A stretch of 64,000 nt of DNA from a virus, in IMG/VR virus record IMGVR_UViG_3300035242_000035, positions 17,073 through 81,072 of that record; one strand, written 5' to 3'. The notes beneath the pieces were generated by a model. That model searched no databases, had not been told where the DNA came from, and saw only the letters and a list, made by a program, of their open reading frames with translations. The position numbers were made by a program, and so were the translations under genes. This document shows positions 23,714 to 31,803 of the stretch, piece by piece; the first letter of the stretch is position 1; each line of letters begins with the position of its first letter.

Positions 23714-24454
23714 GTGAATCGCGTTCTCGCAATCGCCCTCGTCGTTCTGTCCGCTCTTCCGCCGGTGTCGCTGCCGCGCTTCGTCGACCCTCTGGGGTAC
23801 GACCGGACGGGGCTGTTGGCCAAGCAGATACAGAAGACGGAGGAGGAGATGTCGCGCCAGGCCCCAGAGCTCTACAGGCGCCTCGTCTCGTCGGAGAAGG
23901 ACCGCCGGTGCTTTTGGTTGGCCTACGCCGTGCTCACCTCCGGCCGCATGGTGGATGTCGCCTACCGCGGCGTCGCTCGCGGGACGGCGCCGGAGGGAAG
24001 CATCAAGCTGGCCGAGGAGAACCGCACCAGGGTGGCGCTCGAGGCCGAACGGCTGGGCTGCACGGGCCCCAAGCTCCCAGACGGTGGTTACCCGGACTCC
24101 ACGGGTTCGAAGACGCTGGACGATGCCCTCCGATATCTGGAGGACAGGATCGGGTCGAAGACCAGCGAGGGCTACCACCGCGCGCTGGATCCAGAGGAGC
24201 GCGCAATGGTGTCGGCCCACTTTCACGCATGGCAGTCGTCGATCCCCGGGAGAGTCCAGGCCGGTATGTACGCAGCGAATGGGATAGGGCCTGCCGTGCC
24301 GCCCGGCACCGATATCCCGACCGAGCACGCGGTGTTGGTCGCCGCGGCTACCGCAGCTGCGCTACTCGGGCCCGAGGCGGTCCCGCTCCTGCTGCGCCTC
24401 GTGGCCCCGGCCGCCGCGACTGCCCCGGCGATTCTCCAGGGCGCATCTCGCTGA
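23714..24454 (+). CDS. secreted or membrane-anchored hypothetical protein, 246 aa
   Basis: GTG start after AAAAGGAGTGAGTACCC. The N-terminus has a signal-peptide profile (MNRVLAIALVVLSALPPVS) and the C-terminus a hydrophobic Ala/Leu segment (about 200-240) that may span the membrane. The middle is helical with single Cys residues. Last gene of the rightward operon, facing a convergent leftward unit. Possible roles are lysis or superinfection exclusion; none can be shown. Confidence 0.6.
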   Translation: MNRVLAIALVVLSALPPVSLPRFVDPLGYDRTGLLAKQIQKTEEEMSRQAPELYRRLVSSEKDRRCFWLAYAVLTSGRMVDVAYRGVARGTAPEGSIKLAEENRTRVALEAERLGCTGPKLPDGGYPDSTGSKTLDDALRYLEDRIGSKTSEGYHRALDPEERAMVSAHFHAWQSSIPGRVQAGMYAANGIGPAVPPGTDIPTEHAVLVAAATAAALLGPEAVPLLLRLVAPAAATAPAILQGASR

Positions 24455-24518
24455 CCACGGAGCCCTATTCGGTCGTGAACTCGCGCGCGGCGACAGAGCC
24501 CGCTGCGCGCCGAGACGT

Positions 24519-24764
24519 TCATGACCCAGCGACAGTCTTCACGGCGCGCGGGTGGTCCGGCTGCACGAAGGCGAGGTCCATCGGATCCGGCGGATAGAGC
24601 GGCAAAACCTCCACGCCGGAGCCGATGTTCACCCCCCTCGGGTACTCAGCAGCGGCGCGCTCGGCGCCCTCGCGGCCGTAGGGGCCCAGGCAGTACGACA
24701 CGGCCTCGCCGTACTCGACGGCGTGCACGCGCACGACGTAGAGCGTCTCCTCGTTGGGGTCCAT
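24519..24764 (-). CDS. hypothetical protein, 81 aa
   Basis: ATG at 24764 with GAGAGGTGCCTGG upstream. Residues suggest a small alpha/beta domain (TLYVVRVHAVEYGEAVSYCL). Its 5' part overlaps the end of the upstream leftward frame by 119 bases in another register, which is unusual here. Not recognised. Confidence 0.5.
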   Translation of the reverse strand: MDPNEETLYVVRVHAVEYGEAVSYCLGPYGREGAERAAAEYPRGVNIGSGVEVLPLYPPDPMDLAFVQPDHPRAVKTVAGS

Positions 24765-25212
24765 CCAGGCACCTCTCATTTCCGATCTCGATTGAACGCC
24801 CCCGTATCGCCGGGAGCCACGCGGGGGATGATGGAGCTCGGCCCCATTCAGACAGCACCCACATGGAGTCCCGCGCGTGGTTGAGGTGTTCGCGAACCAC
24901 GTCAAGCGCTCGTGCGCGGACGTCATGGCTCACGTCACCGACGCCGCCGATCAGTTGGCCGAGGTCCCAGTTCGCCCACGCGTCCGGGTGGTCGAAGAGG
25001 TAGTTTCGGGCTGATCGGACGACATCCGCCGGGCTCATGTTGCGGACGAGCCGGACGCTGAAGCGCCCGTCGCCAAGGTCGGTCTGGGCGGCGAAGGCGG
25101 TGTCCTGCGCCAGCCACCCCGCGGGCAGCGCCTGCCGCACGTCCTCCACCGTCGCCGAGGAGTCGAACAGCGCACGTGGACCGACGTCGGAGTTGAGGTC
25201 GATGTGAACCAT
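24646..25212 (-). CDS. hypothetical protein, 188 aa, C-terminal end uncertain
   Basis: ATG two bases after the previous stop, with GAGGG upstream. The first 130 residues look like a folded protein (VHIDLNSDVGPRALFDSSAT, then a WDLGQLIGG stretch). The last 50 residues are Arg-rich and read like out-of-frame sequence over the next gene, so the true stop may have been lost by a frameshift near 24800. Confidence 0.5.
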   Translation of the reverse strand: MVHIDLNSDVGPRALFDSSATVEDVRQALPAGWLAQDTAFAAQTDLGDGRFSVRLVRNMSPADVVRSARNYLFDHPDAWANWDLGQLIGGVGDVSHDVRARALDVVREHLNHARDSMWVLSEWGRAPSSPAWLPAIRGRSIEIGNERCLDGPQRGDALRRARARRRVRRGRVVLPGPLRPRGRRARRC

Positions 25213-25214
25213 GA

Positions 25215-25550
25215 TCAGCGACCCTCAGCCTTAGCGCGAGCGTTCCGGGCCATCTCCACCAGCCGGTTCCAGGCCGGACTACCGATCTCGTCGTCGAAAT
25301 CCACCAGCGCGACCGTCACATCGTAGGTGTCCGGTGCGGCGGCGATGAGGCGGGCGTTGGCCTCGCTATCGCGCTCGGCTCTGAGCCCGCACGCACCTGG
25401 CGCCTCCCTCCACGTCTGCGGACGACTCGCCGTGTTGGCGGGCCAGAGAATGGATTCGATCAGCGCGCCCGGCGCGACCGGATGCAAGGCCCTCAGCCTC
25501 TTCATGTCTGGATTCCAGCCCCACGGGCCTGGCGTGTGCTTCGCGTCCAC
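25215..25550 (-). CDS. conserved phage protein with HTPGPW motif, 111 aa
   Basis: GTG at 25550 after AAAAGGAGAGGTTCGCAC, the shared box. The N-terminus KHTPGPWGW and the later EANARLIAAAPD are hallmarks of a very common small phage protein family of unknown function. A shorter paralogue is at 57452-57643 (RHTPGPWLW). Promoter copy 3 lies just upstream, making this the first gene of a short leftward unit. Confidence 0.8.
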   Translation of the reverse strand: MDAKHTPGPWGWNPDMKRLRALHPVAPGALIESILWPANTASRPQTWREAPGACGLRAERDSEANARLIAAAPDTYDVTVALVDFDDEIGSPAWNRLVEMARNARAKAEGR

Positions 25551-25610
25551 GTGCGAACCTCTCCTTTTCCTGCGGTCGACGCCAGAGCGACACCGGCCGA
25601 AGCGGGAGCA

Positions 25611-25638
25611 ATAATACGCAATCGGAGTCCGATTGCAA
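25611..25638 (-). promoter_or_regulatory. operator-type promoter, copy 3 of 3
   Basis: Leftward: TTGCAA (25638-25633), 16-base spacer containing TCGGACTCCGA and TTGCG, and TATTAT (25616-25611). The predicted start lies about 55 bases before the GTG at 25550. The best -10 match of the three copies. Confidence 0.75.
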
Positions 25639-25751
25639 GTCCAAACGCCTAGAGACGCGCACCGGGCGCGCCTCCGGGTATGCTGGGCCGACCATGCACA
25701 GCCAGCTCACCAACCGGCACGGCCACTTCGGGCCGAGCGCGGGAGATCGCC

Positions 25752-26222
25752 GTGGGTAATGGGACCAAGATGGCTTCATTCTGGCGTGGATTCCTCAGCG
25801 CCTTCGACCTGCTCGGCAGCCTCTTCCGACCGACGTGGTCCCTCAGGGCCCGCGCGATCCGGGCGATGCCCGACGCCCAGGCGCTTGCCTCCGATTGGCG
25901 CGCCATCGGCCGCGACTTCTCGGCGGTGATGCCCAGGCCCGGCGACCTAGCGGTGGAGATCGACGATGGCCTCACGGCCAGGGTCTCACCGGAAATCGCC
26001 GGACCGGACCGGGTGAGATTCGCGCTGCCTTCCGTCGACCTGCTGCGCCCCGGCTTCTCGCACTTCCGCAGCGACGGCTGGCCCTACTGCCCGCGGTGCG
26101 ACAAGGACGAGGTCTACACCCTCGCCGGTGCGGCGAAAGGTCGCGCGCCGATCCTCGACGACCTGGCGCAGGACGCCACCTGTAATGGATGCGGCTGGTG
26201 CCTCGCGGTGCACGATGGGTAG
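25752..26222 (+). CDS. hypothetical protein with C-terminal zinc ribbon, 156 aa
   Basis: GTG at 25752 with GGGAGATCGCC upstream; the ATG at 25770 is an alternative. The C-terminus carries YCPRCDKDEVY and CNGCGWCLAVH, a clear two-CxxC zinc ribbon. The N-terminus is hydrophobic and aromatic (FWRGFLSAFDLLGSLF), possibly membrane-associated. A 21-codon frame at 25694-25759 runs into its start and could be a leader. Function unknown. Confidence 0.6.
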   Translation: MGNGTKMASFWRGFLSAFDLLGSLFRPTWSLRARAIRAMPDAQALASDWRAIGRDFSAVMPRPGDLAVEIDDGLTARVSPEIAGPDRVRFALPSVDLLRPGFSHFRSDGWPYCPRCDKDEVYTLAGAAKGRAPILDDLAQDATCNGCGWCLAVHDG

Positions 26223-26835
26223 AGGGCCGAGCGTCGAGTCCCTCGCCGCGAAGTTCACCGACGCGGCGTCGCGCCTGCGCGCGGCCGTGACCGCCTCCGA
26301 GTTTCGCCGGCACGTCAACGCCGTGTTGGGCACCGTACCCAAAAGCCCTAGAGGGGCCGAGCTTCGGCTGACGGCGGAGGTCCAGGAGGAGGTGTGCGAC
26401 CTCATTCGCATGGGGTGCACCTGGGAGGAGGCGGCCGCGGGCGTCGGCCTGGACGATAAGACGCTCCTGCGCTGGCAGTCCCTCGGGAGGCGGGCAAGTG
26501 GCGGAATTTACCGCGATTTCTTCGATGCCGTGGCCCAGGCCAGGAAGGGGAAGAAGCCCTGGTGGCTCCAGCAACTCCTCAGGGCCGGGAAGACGGACCC
26601 GGCCACCCTGCGCTGGCTCGGGGAGCGCGTCCTCAGGGAGGAGTTGCGCCCACCTCGAGTGGACGTGGAGGTAAACCAGGAACTGGAGCGGTTCGTGGGG
26701 CGGCTCAAGCGGAAGCTGCCGCCGGAGGTCTTCGAACTCGTCCTGGTCGCAGCCACGGAGGACGACGAGCCGGAGTCCCGGGACGCCGACGGGCTGCCGT
26801 CGGTTGCGGTCGAACCCGAGAAGGTGGAAACGTAG
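26215..26835 (+). CDS. terminase small subunit-like HTH protein
   Basis: The ATG lies inside the end of the previous gene (8-base overlap). Residues 60-85 form a helix-turn-helix (EVCDLIRMGCTWEEAAAGVG, DDKTLLRWQS), followed by YRDFFDAVAQARK and LRWLGERVL, the layout of many phage terminase small subunits that recognise the packaging site. The C-terminal 60 residues are acidic. A second protein of the same style is at 27202, while TerL is 6 kb away, so which one serves packaging is uncertain. Confidence 0.55.
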   Translation: MGRGPSVESLAAKFTDAASRLRAAVTASEFRRHVNAVLGTVPKSPRGAELRLTAEVQEEVCDLIRMGCTWEEAAAGVGLDDKTLLRWQSLGRRASGGIYRDFFDAVAQARKGKKPWWLQQLLRAGKTDPATLRWLGERVLREELRPPRVDVEVNQELERFVGRLKRKLPPEVFELVLVAATEDDEPESRDADGLPSVAVEPEKVET

Positions 26836-26884
26836 GTCAAGACCCAGTAGCGGGCCCACGCGCTACCGCGAGGAGGTTTAGAGG

Positions 26885-27169
26885 ATGGCTCGGTTCATCG
26901 CATGGCTTCGATACGTAATTACTCCGCGCAGTTACCCAGACCGCTGGCAGGATCGGCTTTTCCGGGGCCACGTTCATTGGGGGCCCATCACCATCTACGG
27001 CGCCAACGCGATGCACTGGGCCGTGAATGTGTGGTTCCGCGGCGCGTACTGGTGCTTCCATCCCACCACGCGGACGTTCGGTGGGAAGTGGCGGTGGTAC
27101 TTCTACGTGAGCCCCGATGGAACGCCCGCCAGAGCGACCTTCGCCCTGGGAGACGCGAGGGGTTCTTGA
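26885..27169 (+). CDS. hypothetical aromatic-rich protein, 94 aa
   Basis: Preceded by GCGAGGAGGTTTAGAGG. Many Trp, Tyr and Phe residues (MHWAVNVWFRGAYWCFHP, then WRWYFYVS) suggest a compact beta-sheet protein. Recognised only as a type of small phage protein without known role. It lies between the two terminase-small-like genes. Confidence 0.6.
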   Translation: MARFIAWLRYVITPRSYPDRWQDRLFRGHVHWGPITIYGANAMHWAVNVWFRGAYWCFHPTTRTFGGKWRWYFYVSPDGTPARATFALGDARGS

Positions 27170-27201
27170 GGCCCCATCGCGTTCACCGGGCGGCATGAGG
27201 G

Positions 27202-27753
27202 ATGGCCAGCCGGCTGTCAAAGCTGCTAGGCGACGAGCTCGCACGACTCCGCGCCGCGCGGGCTCAGGCGCCTGGAGTCGCCCTCGAGCCGGTAGCGGAG
27301 CTGACGGACGAGGTGGTGGCGAGGCTGGCAGCCATCGTCCGCACGGGGGCCCCGAGGGCCACGGCAGCCGCCGCGATTGGCCTGAGGCCAGATCTGCTGA
27401 CGACGTGGCGCGCGACTGGGCGAGAGGACGCGGCGGCTGGGCGGCACGACACCCCCCACGCCAGGCTCGTTCATGCGCTGACCGTCGCGGCGGCCGAGGC
27501 GAAGGTGCTGTACTGGCAGCAGCTGCAGCGGGGGGCGGCCACCGGGCGGGACGAGGACGTGAGGGCGGCCCGGCTGGCGTTGGCGGCGCTGAACCAGCGG
27601 CGAGCGCGGGATTACGCGGACCCGAGAGGGGTCGGGCAGGACGCGGGCAGCGCTGGCCAGGATGGGGACGACGAGTTGGTGGTCAAGGTGGTGTTGGAGG
27701 CCCGAGCGCAGCACTCGGACGGCGGTGACAACACCCAGGGTGACAGCGAATGA
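27202..27753 (+). CDS. second terminase small subunit-like HTH protein
   Basis: 183 aa. A helix-turn-helix region (RTGAPRATAAAAIGLRPDLL, TTWRATG) is followed by helices (ARLVHALTVAAAEAKVLYW) and RRARDYADPR, a common tail pattern in small terminases. The last 40 residues are Gly/Asp-rich. It ends next to the leader element copy B. A regulatory HTH protein is the alternative. Confidence 0.5.
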   Translation: MASRLSKLLGDELARLRAARAQAPGVALEPVAELTDEVVARLAAIVRTGAPRATAAAAIGLRPDLLTTWRATGREDAAAGRHDTPHARLVHALTVAAAEAKVLYWQQLQRGAATGRDEDVRAARLALAALNQRRARDYADPRGVGQDAGSAGQDGDDELVVKVVLEARAQHSDGGDNTQGDSE

Positions 27754-27845
27754 GGATCGCTGTGGACTCGGAGTGCGTGTTTAGGCGGCAGGACGGCCTC
27801 CCAGGCAATCACAAGTGGAGTACATATGTCGCACCCACCACCTAA
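27750..27845 (+). CDS. possible 31-aa peptide overlapping leader element B
   Basis: ATGA overlap with the previous gene; the frame (MRIAVDSECVFRRQDGLPG, then NHKWSTYVAPTT) stops inside element copy B. The equivalent stretch of copy A has the same ending codons but no start, and DNA conservation continues beyond the stop, so the peptide is probably incidental. No other gene is seen up to 28002. Confidence 0.25.
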   Translation: MRIAVDSECVFRRQDGLPGNHKWSTYVAPTT

Positions 27846-27885
27846 AATAGGACGGCGAAAATCAAGTACTTGCGCGGTGGCGTCC
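27810..27885 (+). promoter_or_regulatory. three-copy leader element, copy B
   Basis: Aligns with 21629-21700 over about 60 bases. A GGACG...CGTCC pair (27850-27854 and 27881-27885) could close a hairpin with a 26-base interior; copy C has the same pair and spacing. It lies about 120 bases upstream of the gene at 28003, in the same direction. Confidence 0.65.
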
Positions 27886-28002
27886 GAAGTCAGGACGAAT
27901 CGTCTCGTGCAAGGCTGCGCAAGCTATCGATTTTGCTGGTGACGAAAGTGGCACGAGTGGTGCTTTGTCTTTGGCTCGCAGAAGCCAATCATGGAGGCCC
28001 CG

Positions 28003-28416
28003 ATGACCCGCCAGGACGCAGCCCAGAGGATCACCGAGAAGCTGAACGCGGAGGGGTACGAGGCGAAGGCGTGGAACGGTGGCGCGAAGGTCCGCGTCTA
28101 CGTCTCCTACGAGGGCAAAGAGCGCGGGTTCGTCGAGGTCGGCAGCGACCGGAAGTCCACCGAGAAGGGCTGCTCGACGATCCAGGGGGTCCAGGGCTCC
28201 GTGTCGCGGCACGTCTGCGGTCTGTTCGGCAAGTACGAGGAGTTCACCGACGCGCCCGCAGTTGAGCAGACCTTCCACGGCGTGCCGGCGTGGAAGCTGA
28301 AGAAACTTGCGCGCGAGGGTCTGATCTCGATCTCCGGCCTGACCGAGGACCAGATCGTCGAGGCCGTGCGCCTCGGGGTGATCTCCGAGTCCGACGCGAT
28401 GAACCGCGACTGCTAG
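28003..28416 (+). CDS. hypothetical protein, 137 aa
   Basis: The ATG at 28003 has GGAGGCCCCG in front; an upstream in-frame ATG at 27991 would hide that site. A beta-rich first half (KVRVYVSYEGKERGFVEVG) is followed by LKKLAREGLISISGLTEDQI, a small helical domain. Not recognised. First gene after element copy B. Confidence 0.65.
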   Translation: MTRQDAAQRITEKLNAEGYEAKAWNGGAKVRVYVSYEGKERGFVEVGSDRKSTEKGCSTIQGVQGSVSRHVCGLFGKYEEFTDAPAVEQTFHGVPAWKLKKLAREGLISISGLTEDQIVEAVRLGVISESDAMNRDC

Positions 28417-28460
28417 CCGTGATGCCGAAAGGCGATCCTGCCGGAAAAGGAGCTTTAAAA

Positions 28461-29183
28461 ATGCTGCGACAGATCAAGAACGCCGATATGCAACCGGACG
28501 TGCCGCACCGCGGCTATCTGGAGACGTACGCCTACTACCCGGGGATGATGCCGGGGCTCGACGAGGGCGAACTCCTCGCCTGCGTGTCGCCGGGATCGCC
28601 TTACGACGCGTCCGCCTGGCTTCGCGGTCCAGAGGAAGAGGTGCTCGCCGAGCTGGAGCGCCGCGTTTTCGACCAGTGGCCCCGGGATCAGGTTGGCGCC
28701 TCGTTCGCCAAGCGGCTCGTCAGAGACCTTCGCGAGTACCGGGTCGTCGCGATGGTGCTCCGCCGCCTCGGTTGGGTCGCGCTCGTCAGGTTGTACGAAC
28801 CGGCGCAGCGCGAGACGGATCGTCTTGCCCGAGCGATGCTCCTTTCCTGGATCCGTGCGGAGTTGTTCGCCTTCGCGCCTGGGTGCGGCACACCCGACGT
28901 CAAGGAGAAACTGCTCAAGGGCGTGACGGTCGGGTACGCACCGGGACGCGCGCCCGCGAACGGCGCGGCCCTGGCTCATCTCGTGTACCGCGACGAGGGC
29001 GGGGCGTGGCGACTGAGCGCCAGCGAAGGGGGCGCGAGCTACCACGGCCCGGTCTTCCTCGAGGATGGGGAGGCGCGTCGGGAGGCGGCCCACCTCTACG
29101 GCGCCGGGATGGCACCGAACAGGTATCCGCGCGGCGCAACGGCGCCTCCGGAACGGGCCGCCCCGATCCTGATCGCCGGATGA
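28461..29183 (+). CDS. hypothetical protein, 240 aa
   Basis: AAAAGGAGCTTTAAAA precedes the ATG; an in-frame ATG at 28422 would add 13 residues. Mostly helical in the middle (VAMVLRRLGWVALVRLYEPA), ending Pro/Ala-rich. No motif recognised. Confidence 0.6.
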   Translation: MLRQIKNADMQPDVPHRGYLETYAYYPGMMPGLDEGELLACVSPGSPYDASAWLRGPEEEVLAELERRVFDQWPRDQVGASFAKRLVRDLREYRVVAMVLRRLGWVALVRLYEPAQRETDRLARAMLLSWIRAELFAFAPGCGTPDVKEKLLKGVTVGYAPGRAPANGAALAHLVYRDEGGAWRLSASEGGASYHGPVFLEDGEARREAAHLYGAGMAPNRYPRGATAPPERAAPILIAG

Positions 29184-29248
29184 CGCCGCCCTGTCCGTGA
29201 GCGGGAGGACTCAGTAACCACAAACCAAAAGAGAGGAGATTTCCGGAA

Positions 29249-29635
29249 ATGGGAACGAATCTGGTACCCGGGCGCTCGAGGGACCGCGAGGCCGTCCAGG
29301 CCGACCTCGAGAGGAAGAAGGGCGAGGTTGAGGCCGCTTACGCGGCGGTGAAGAGCGCGGAGGCGCTGCACGAGATGGTCCGACGCGAGGCCGCCACGCT
29401 GGGCGACGAGCTGCGCGCACTGGAGTTCGCTCCGAACGCGACCGTGACGCACGACGTGTTCGAGCCGTTCTCGATGAATGACGAGGAGGTCCACTACCGG
29501 CTCAGAAAAGGAGAACGGGTGCAGGCGTCGCGGTCTCCCCAGCGAGTCGCAGTGACGCGCGCCGACGGTCGGACCTTCGAGGTCTACTCTGGCTTCGTCG
29601 AATTCGACGCGGGAGACCAGGAGCCTGACCGATGA
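29249..29635 (+). CDS. hypothetical coiled-coil protein, 128 aa
   Basis: Preceded by AGAGAGGAGATTTCCGGAA. Residues 10-60 are a charged helix (AVQADLERKKGEVEAAYAAV) with coiled-coil character, followed by a beta-rich domain (TFEVYSGFVEFDAG). Stop overlaps the next start (ATGA). Function unknown. Confidence 0.6.
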   Translation: MGTNLVPGRSRDREAVQADLERKKGEVEAAYAAVKSAEALHEMVRREAATLGDELRALEFAPNATVTHDVFEPFSMNDEEVHYRLRKGERVQASRSPQRVAVTRADGRTFEVYSGFVEFDAGDQEPDR

Positions 29636-30054
29636 GCGCACACCTTGAGGACATCGGGACGGTCGTTCTCACCCCAGAAGAGCGGCGTCTGGACGACTTC
29701 GACTCGCCGGCCGCGCGCGAGGCCCGCTTCCGCTCGTTCTACGGCCTCCCTGGCGAACGACCGCTCACGGAGCACGACCTCGAGATCGCTCTCGGCGTGG
29801 CGCGTGGTGAGGAAGACGGCGCGGCCCGCGAACGGCTCGTCGCCGAGGTGGTGCAGCGCCTGGAGTTGATGCGGTCGTCCGGCCGCCTGGAGCGGTTGGC
29901 CTCGGACGCATCAGACCTCTGCGTCCTCACCGCGGTCGCTGAGTTCGACCGGGACTGGAGCGAGGAGCAGCACCGCCGGGCCGTCGCGCTGGTGGGCCGG
30001 ATCCAGACAACCCTCATGTTATTGGCGGGCCAGTTCGTGCGGGTGCCGCTATGA
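29632..30054 (+). CDS. hypothetical protein, 140 aa, paralogue of 22646
   Basis: ATGA overlap. The region AREARFRSFYGLPGERPLTE, then LVAEVVQRLELMRS parallels the first 55 residues of the protein at 22646. The C-terminal helix (HRRAVALVGRIQTTLMLLAG) is hydrophobic. Function unknown; a duplicated early accessory gene. Confidence 0.6.
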   Translation: MSAHLEDIGTVVLTPEERRLDDFDSPAAREARFRSFYGLPGERPLTEHDLEIALGVARGEEDGAARERLVAEVVQRLELMRSSGRLERLASDASDLCVLTAVAEFDRDWSEEQHRRAVALVGRIQTTLMLLAGQFVRVPL

Positions 30055-30275
30055 GGGCTCCTAGTCCTTGGCGCACCACGCGCGCCCCCACGCCGAAGAA
30101 GTGGGCGGTCCGCGTCGACGGCAAGGTCGTGCAGGAGATCGAGGTGCTCGGCGCCAGCAACGCGGCGTCGGAGTACTTCCGGGCGGAAGCGAAGGCTGGT
30201 CGCTACCCGCCACGATGTAAGGTCGGCCAGATGGTGTTCCGCAACAGCCTCCACGCCGCCGCCGAGGGACGATGA
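30051..30275 (+). CDS. hypothetical protein, 74 aa
   Basis: ATGA overlap at the start and stop overlap at the end. A compact alpha/beta pattern (KKWAVRVDGKVVQEIEVLGA) and a short helix. Not recognised. Confidence 0.55.
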   Translation: MRAPSPWRTTRAPTPKKWAVRVDGKVVQEIEVLGASNAASEYFRAEAKAGRYPPRCKVGQMVFRNSLHAAAEGR

Positions 30276-30610
30276 TGCTGCGTGAGGCCCTCCGCCGGTT
30301 GTGGTGGCGCCTGACTGGTGCGGAGCGAGCGCCGGACGGGGATTCCTGCGAGGCCCTCGAGCTGTTCGCCGACGGAGAGTTGCCTCCGGAAGCCGCCGAG
30401 GACTTCCGAGGACACCTGGTGGCATGCGCGCGCTGTCAGCAGGGACTCCTGGACCACCTCCAACTCGAAGCCTTGGCGGAGCGCGCCACCCGCCTGTTGC
30501 GCGAGGTGGCGATGCCGGTGCACTGTGCTCAGTGCGGCGAGGCCGTGAAATGCGGGGGCTGCGGCACGCCGGTCTTCGTACAGGACGTGGCAGGGAAGAG
30601 GGCGTCTTGA
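30272..30610 (+). CDS. zf-HC2 anti-sigma-like zinc protein, 112 aa
   Basis: Residues 25-65 match the putative zinc-finger domain of anti-sigma factors: SCEALELFADGELPPEAAED, HLVACARCQQG, with the HxxxCxxC order intact. A second Cys cluster (HCAQCGEAVKCGGCG) lies near the C-terminus. There is no membrane segment, unlike most host anti-sigma factors, so a soluble phage protein that binds host transcription factors is possible. No sigma factor is seen nearby; the role is inferred from the domain alone. Confidence 0.55.
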   Translation: MMLREALRRLWWRLTGAERAPDGDSCEALELFADGELPPEAAEDFRGHLVACARCQQGLLDHLQLEALAERATRLLREVAMPVHCAQCGEAVKCGGCGTPVFVQDVAGKRAS

Positions 30611-30861
30611 CCGCAGAGCACGAACAGCGCGAGGCCGAATGCTCGACGGCCATCGCCATCGTCCGCGCCCCGAACGGCGAGGCTGGCTCCTCGGACGATG
30701 CGGTCCAGACGTTGACCTCGGGGGAGATGCCGCTGCGAGCAGCTCGAGCCTGGGCGCAGCGGGCCTGCGAGGCGCTCGGGGCGCGAGGTGCGACGTGGAC
30801 TATCACCGAAATTCACGAGGTCGAGGCGCTGCGGGAGAGCGAGGGCCCGGCTCATGGGTGA
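30607..30861 (+). CDS. hypothetical protein, 84 aa, TTG start
   Basis: A TTG overlaps the previous stop (TTGA), the same coupling style as its neighbours. Helical centre (MPLRAARAWAQRACEALGA) and a closing strand (TWTITEIHEVEAL). Not recognised. Confidence 0.5.
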   Translation: MTAEHEQREAECSTAIAIVRAPNGEAGSSDDAVQTLTSGEMPLRAARAWAQRACEALGARGATWTITEIHEVEALRESEGPAHG

Positions 30862-31417
30862 CCAGGACAAGGAGGCGCGAAGACCCAAGGAGCGGCGGAT
30901 CCGGGCAGTGGCCCGCGGAGCCGAATCGTCGGATCAGTCCTGTAAATCTCTGATTTCGCAGCACTCAGCCGCGGCGCCGAAACGTCAGGAGTCGGGGCGC
31001 GCGCGGACGGACGCGGGCAAACACAGCCCGGCCGACCCGGTGCCTCTCGACGTCCCGGAGCACGCTCAGAAGGCGTTGCTCCAGAATCCCGCCGCTGTCC
31101 GCCTCTTGGCGATGGCGCGCGCCGGCCGCCGGTTGGTCGTCCACACCCCGCGCAAGGACGGGGAGGCCGCGATGCTGCGCAGGCTGACCGCCGTCCTGAC
31201 CCTGGAGAAGCTCGCCGCGGACCCCAACGGAAGAGCGACCAGGAAACCGGACGTGGCCTGGCTGGTGGGCGTAACGGACCTCGGCGGGGTGGTGGTCTGC
31301 GGGCCCTCCCGAGCGCACGGCTGGTCCAGCGCGAAGCCGTGGGCGCTCAGGGCCGGGGCGGAGTTCTGGCTGGGCGTGATGGACGAGCTCTGCGGCGACG
31401 CGAAAGGAGAGGTGTGA
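30854..31417 (+). CDS. hypothetical protein, 187 aa
   Basis: ATG at 30854 within the end of the previous gene. The first 70 residues are charged and low-complexity; the rest looks folded (ALLQNPAAVRLLAMARAGRR, then PDVAWLVGVTDLGGVVVCGP). Ends TGATG with the next gene. Not recognised. Confidence 0.55.
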   Translation: MGDQDKEARRPKERRIRAVARGAESSDQSCKSLISQHSAAAPKRQESGRARTDAGKHSPADPVPLDVPEHAQKALLQNPAAVRLLAMARAGRRLVVHTPRKDGEAAMLRRLTAVLTLEKLAADPNGRATRKPDVAWLVGVTDLGGVVVCGPSRAHGWSSAKPWALRAGAEFWLGVMDELCGDAKGEV

Positions 31418-31803
31418 TGCAGGACGAGAAGAACTCGACGGGGGTGGCGGGCCTGATCCTTCGATGCGTCCATGGCAGTGCGATCCGCGACGGCGCGGGC
31501 GAGGCCCTAGAACCTCCGTGCGGCTGTCGTGCTGATGGGTGGTTGACCGTCGCCAGACCACCAAAGAAGTCCGAGCGCCTATGTGGCGCTGATGTGCGCT
31601 GCCCTGTGGACCGGGGCCGGCTCGCAGACGTAGCGCCCGATTACCAGTTCCTCCCGGACGACGCGACGCAGTACGACGATACCGGCGTCCACCTCCAGGC
31701 CCACTGCGAGAGGGGTTGCCTGCTCCATATCCACGTGACGCCGACAAGCTTTCGCGTCGAAGCGTGGGGCAAAGGTCTCGAGTTCGCCGGGCGGGGCGCA
31801 TGA
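31417..31803 (+). CDS. hypothetical Cys-rich protein, 128 aa
   Basis: TGATG start with AAAGGAGAGGTGTG upstream. Seven Cys residues (CVHGS, CGCRADGW, LCGADVRCP, CERGCLLH) could bind metal. Function unknown. Confidence 0.55.
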   Translation: MQDEKNSTGVAGLILRCVHGSAIRDGAGEALEPPCGCRADGWLTVARPPKKSERLCGADVRCPVDRGRLADVAPDYQFLPDDATQYDDTGVHLQAHCERGCLLHIHVTPTSFRVEAWGKGLEFAGRGA

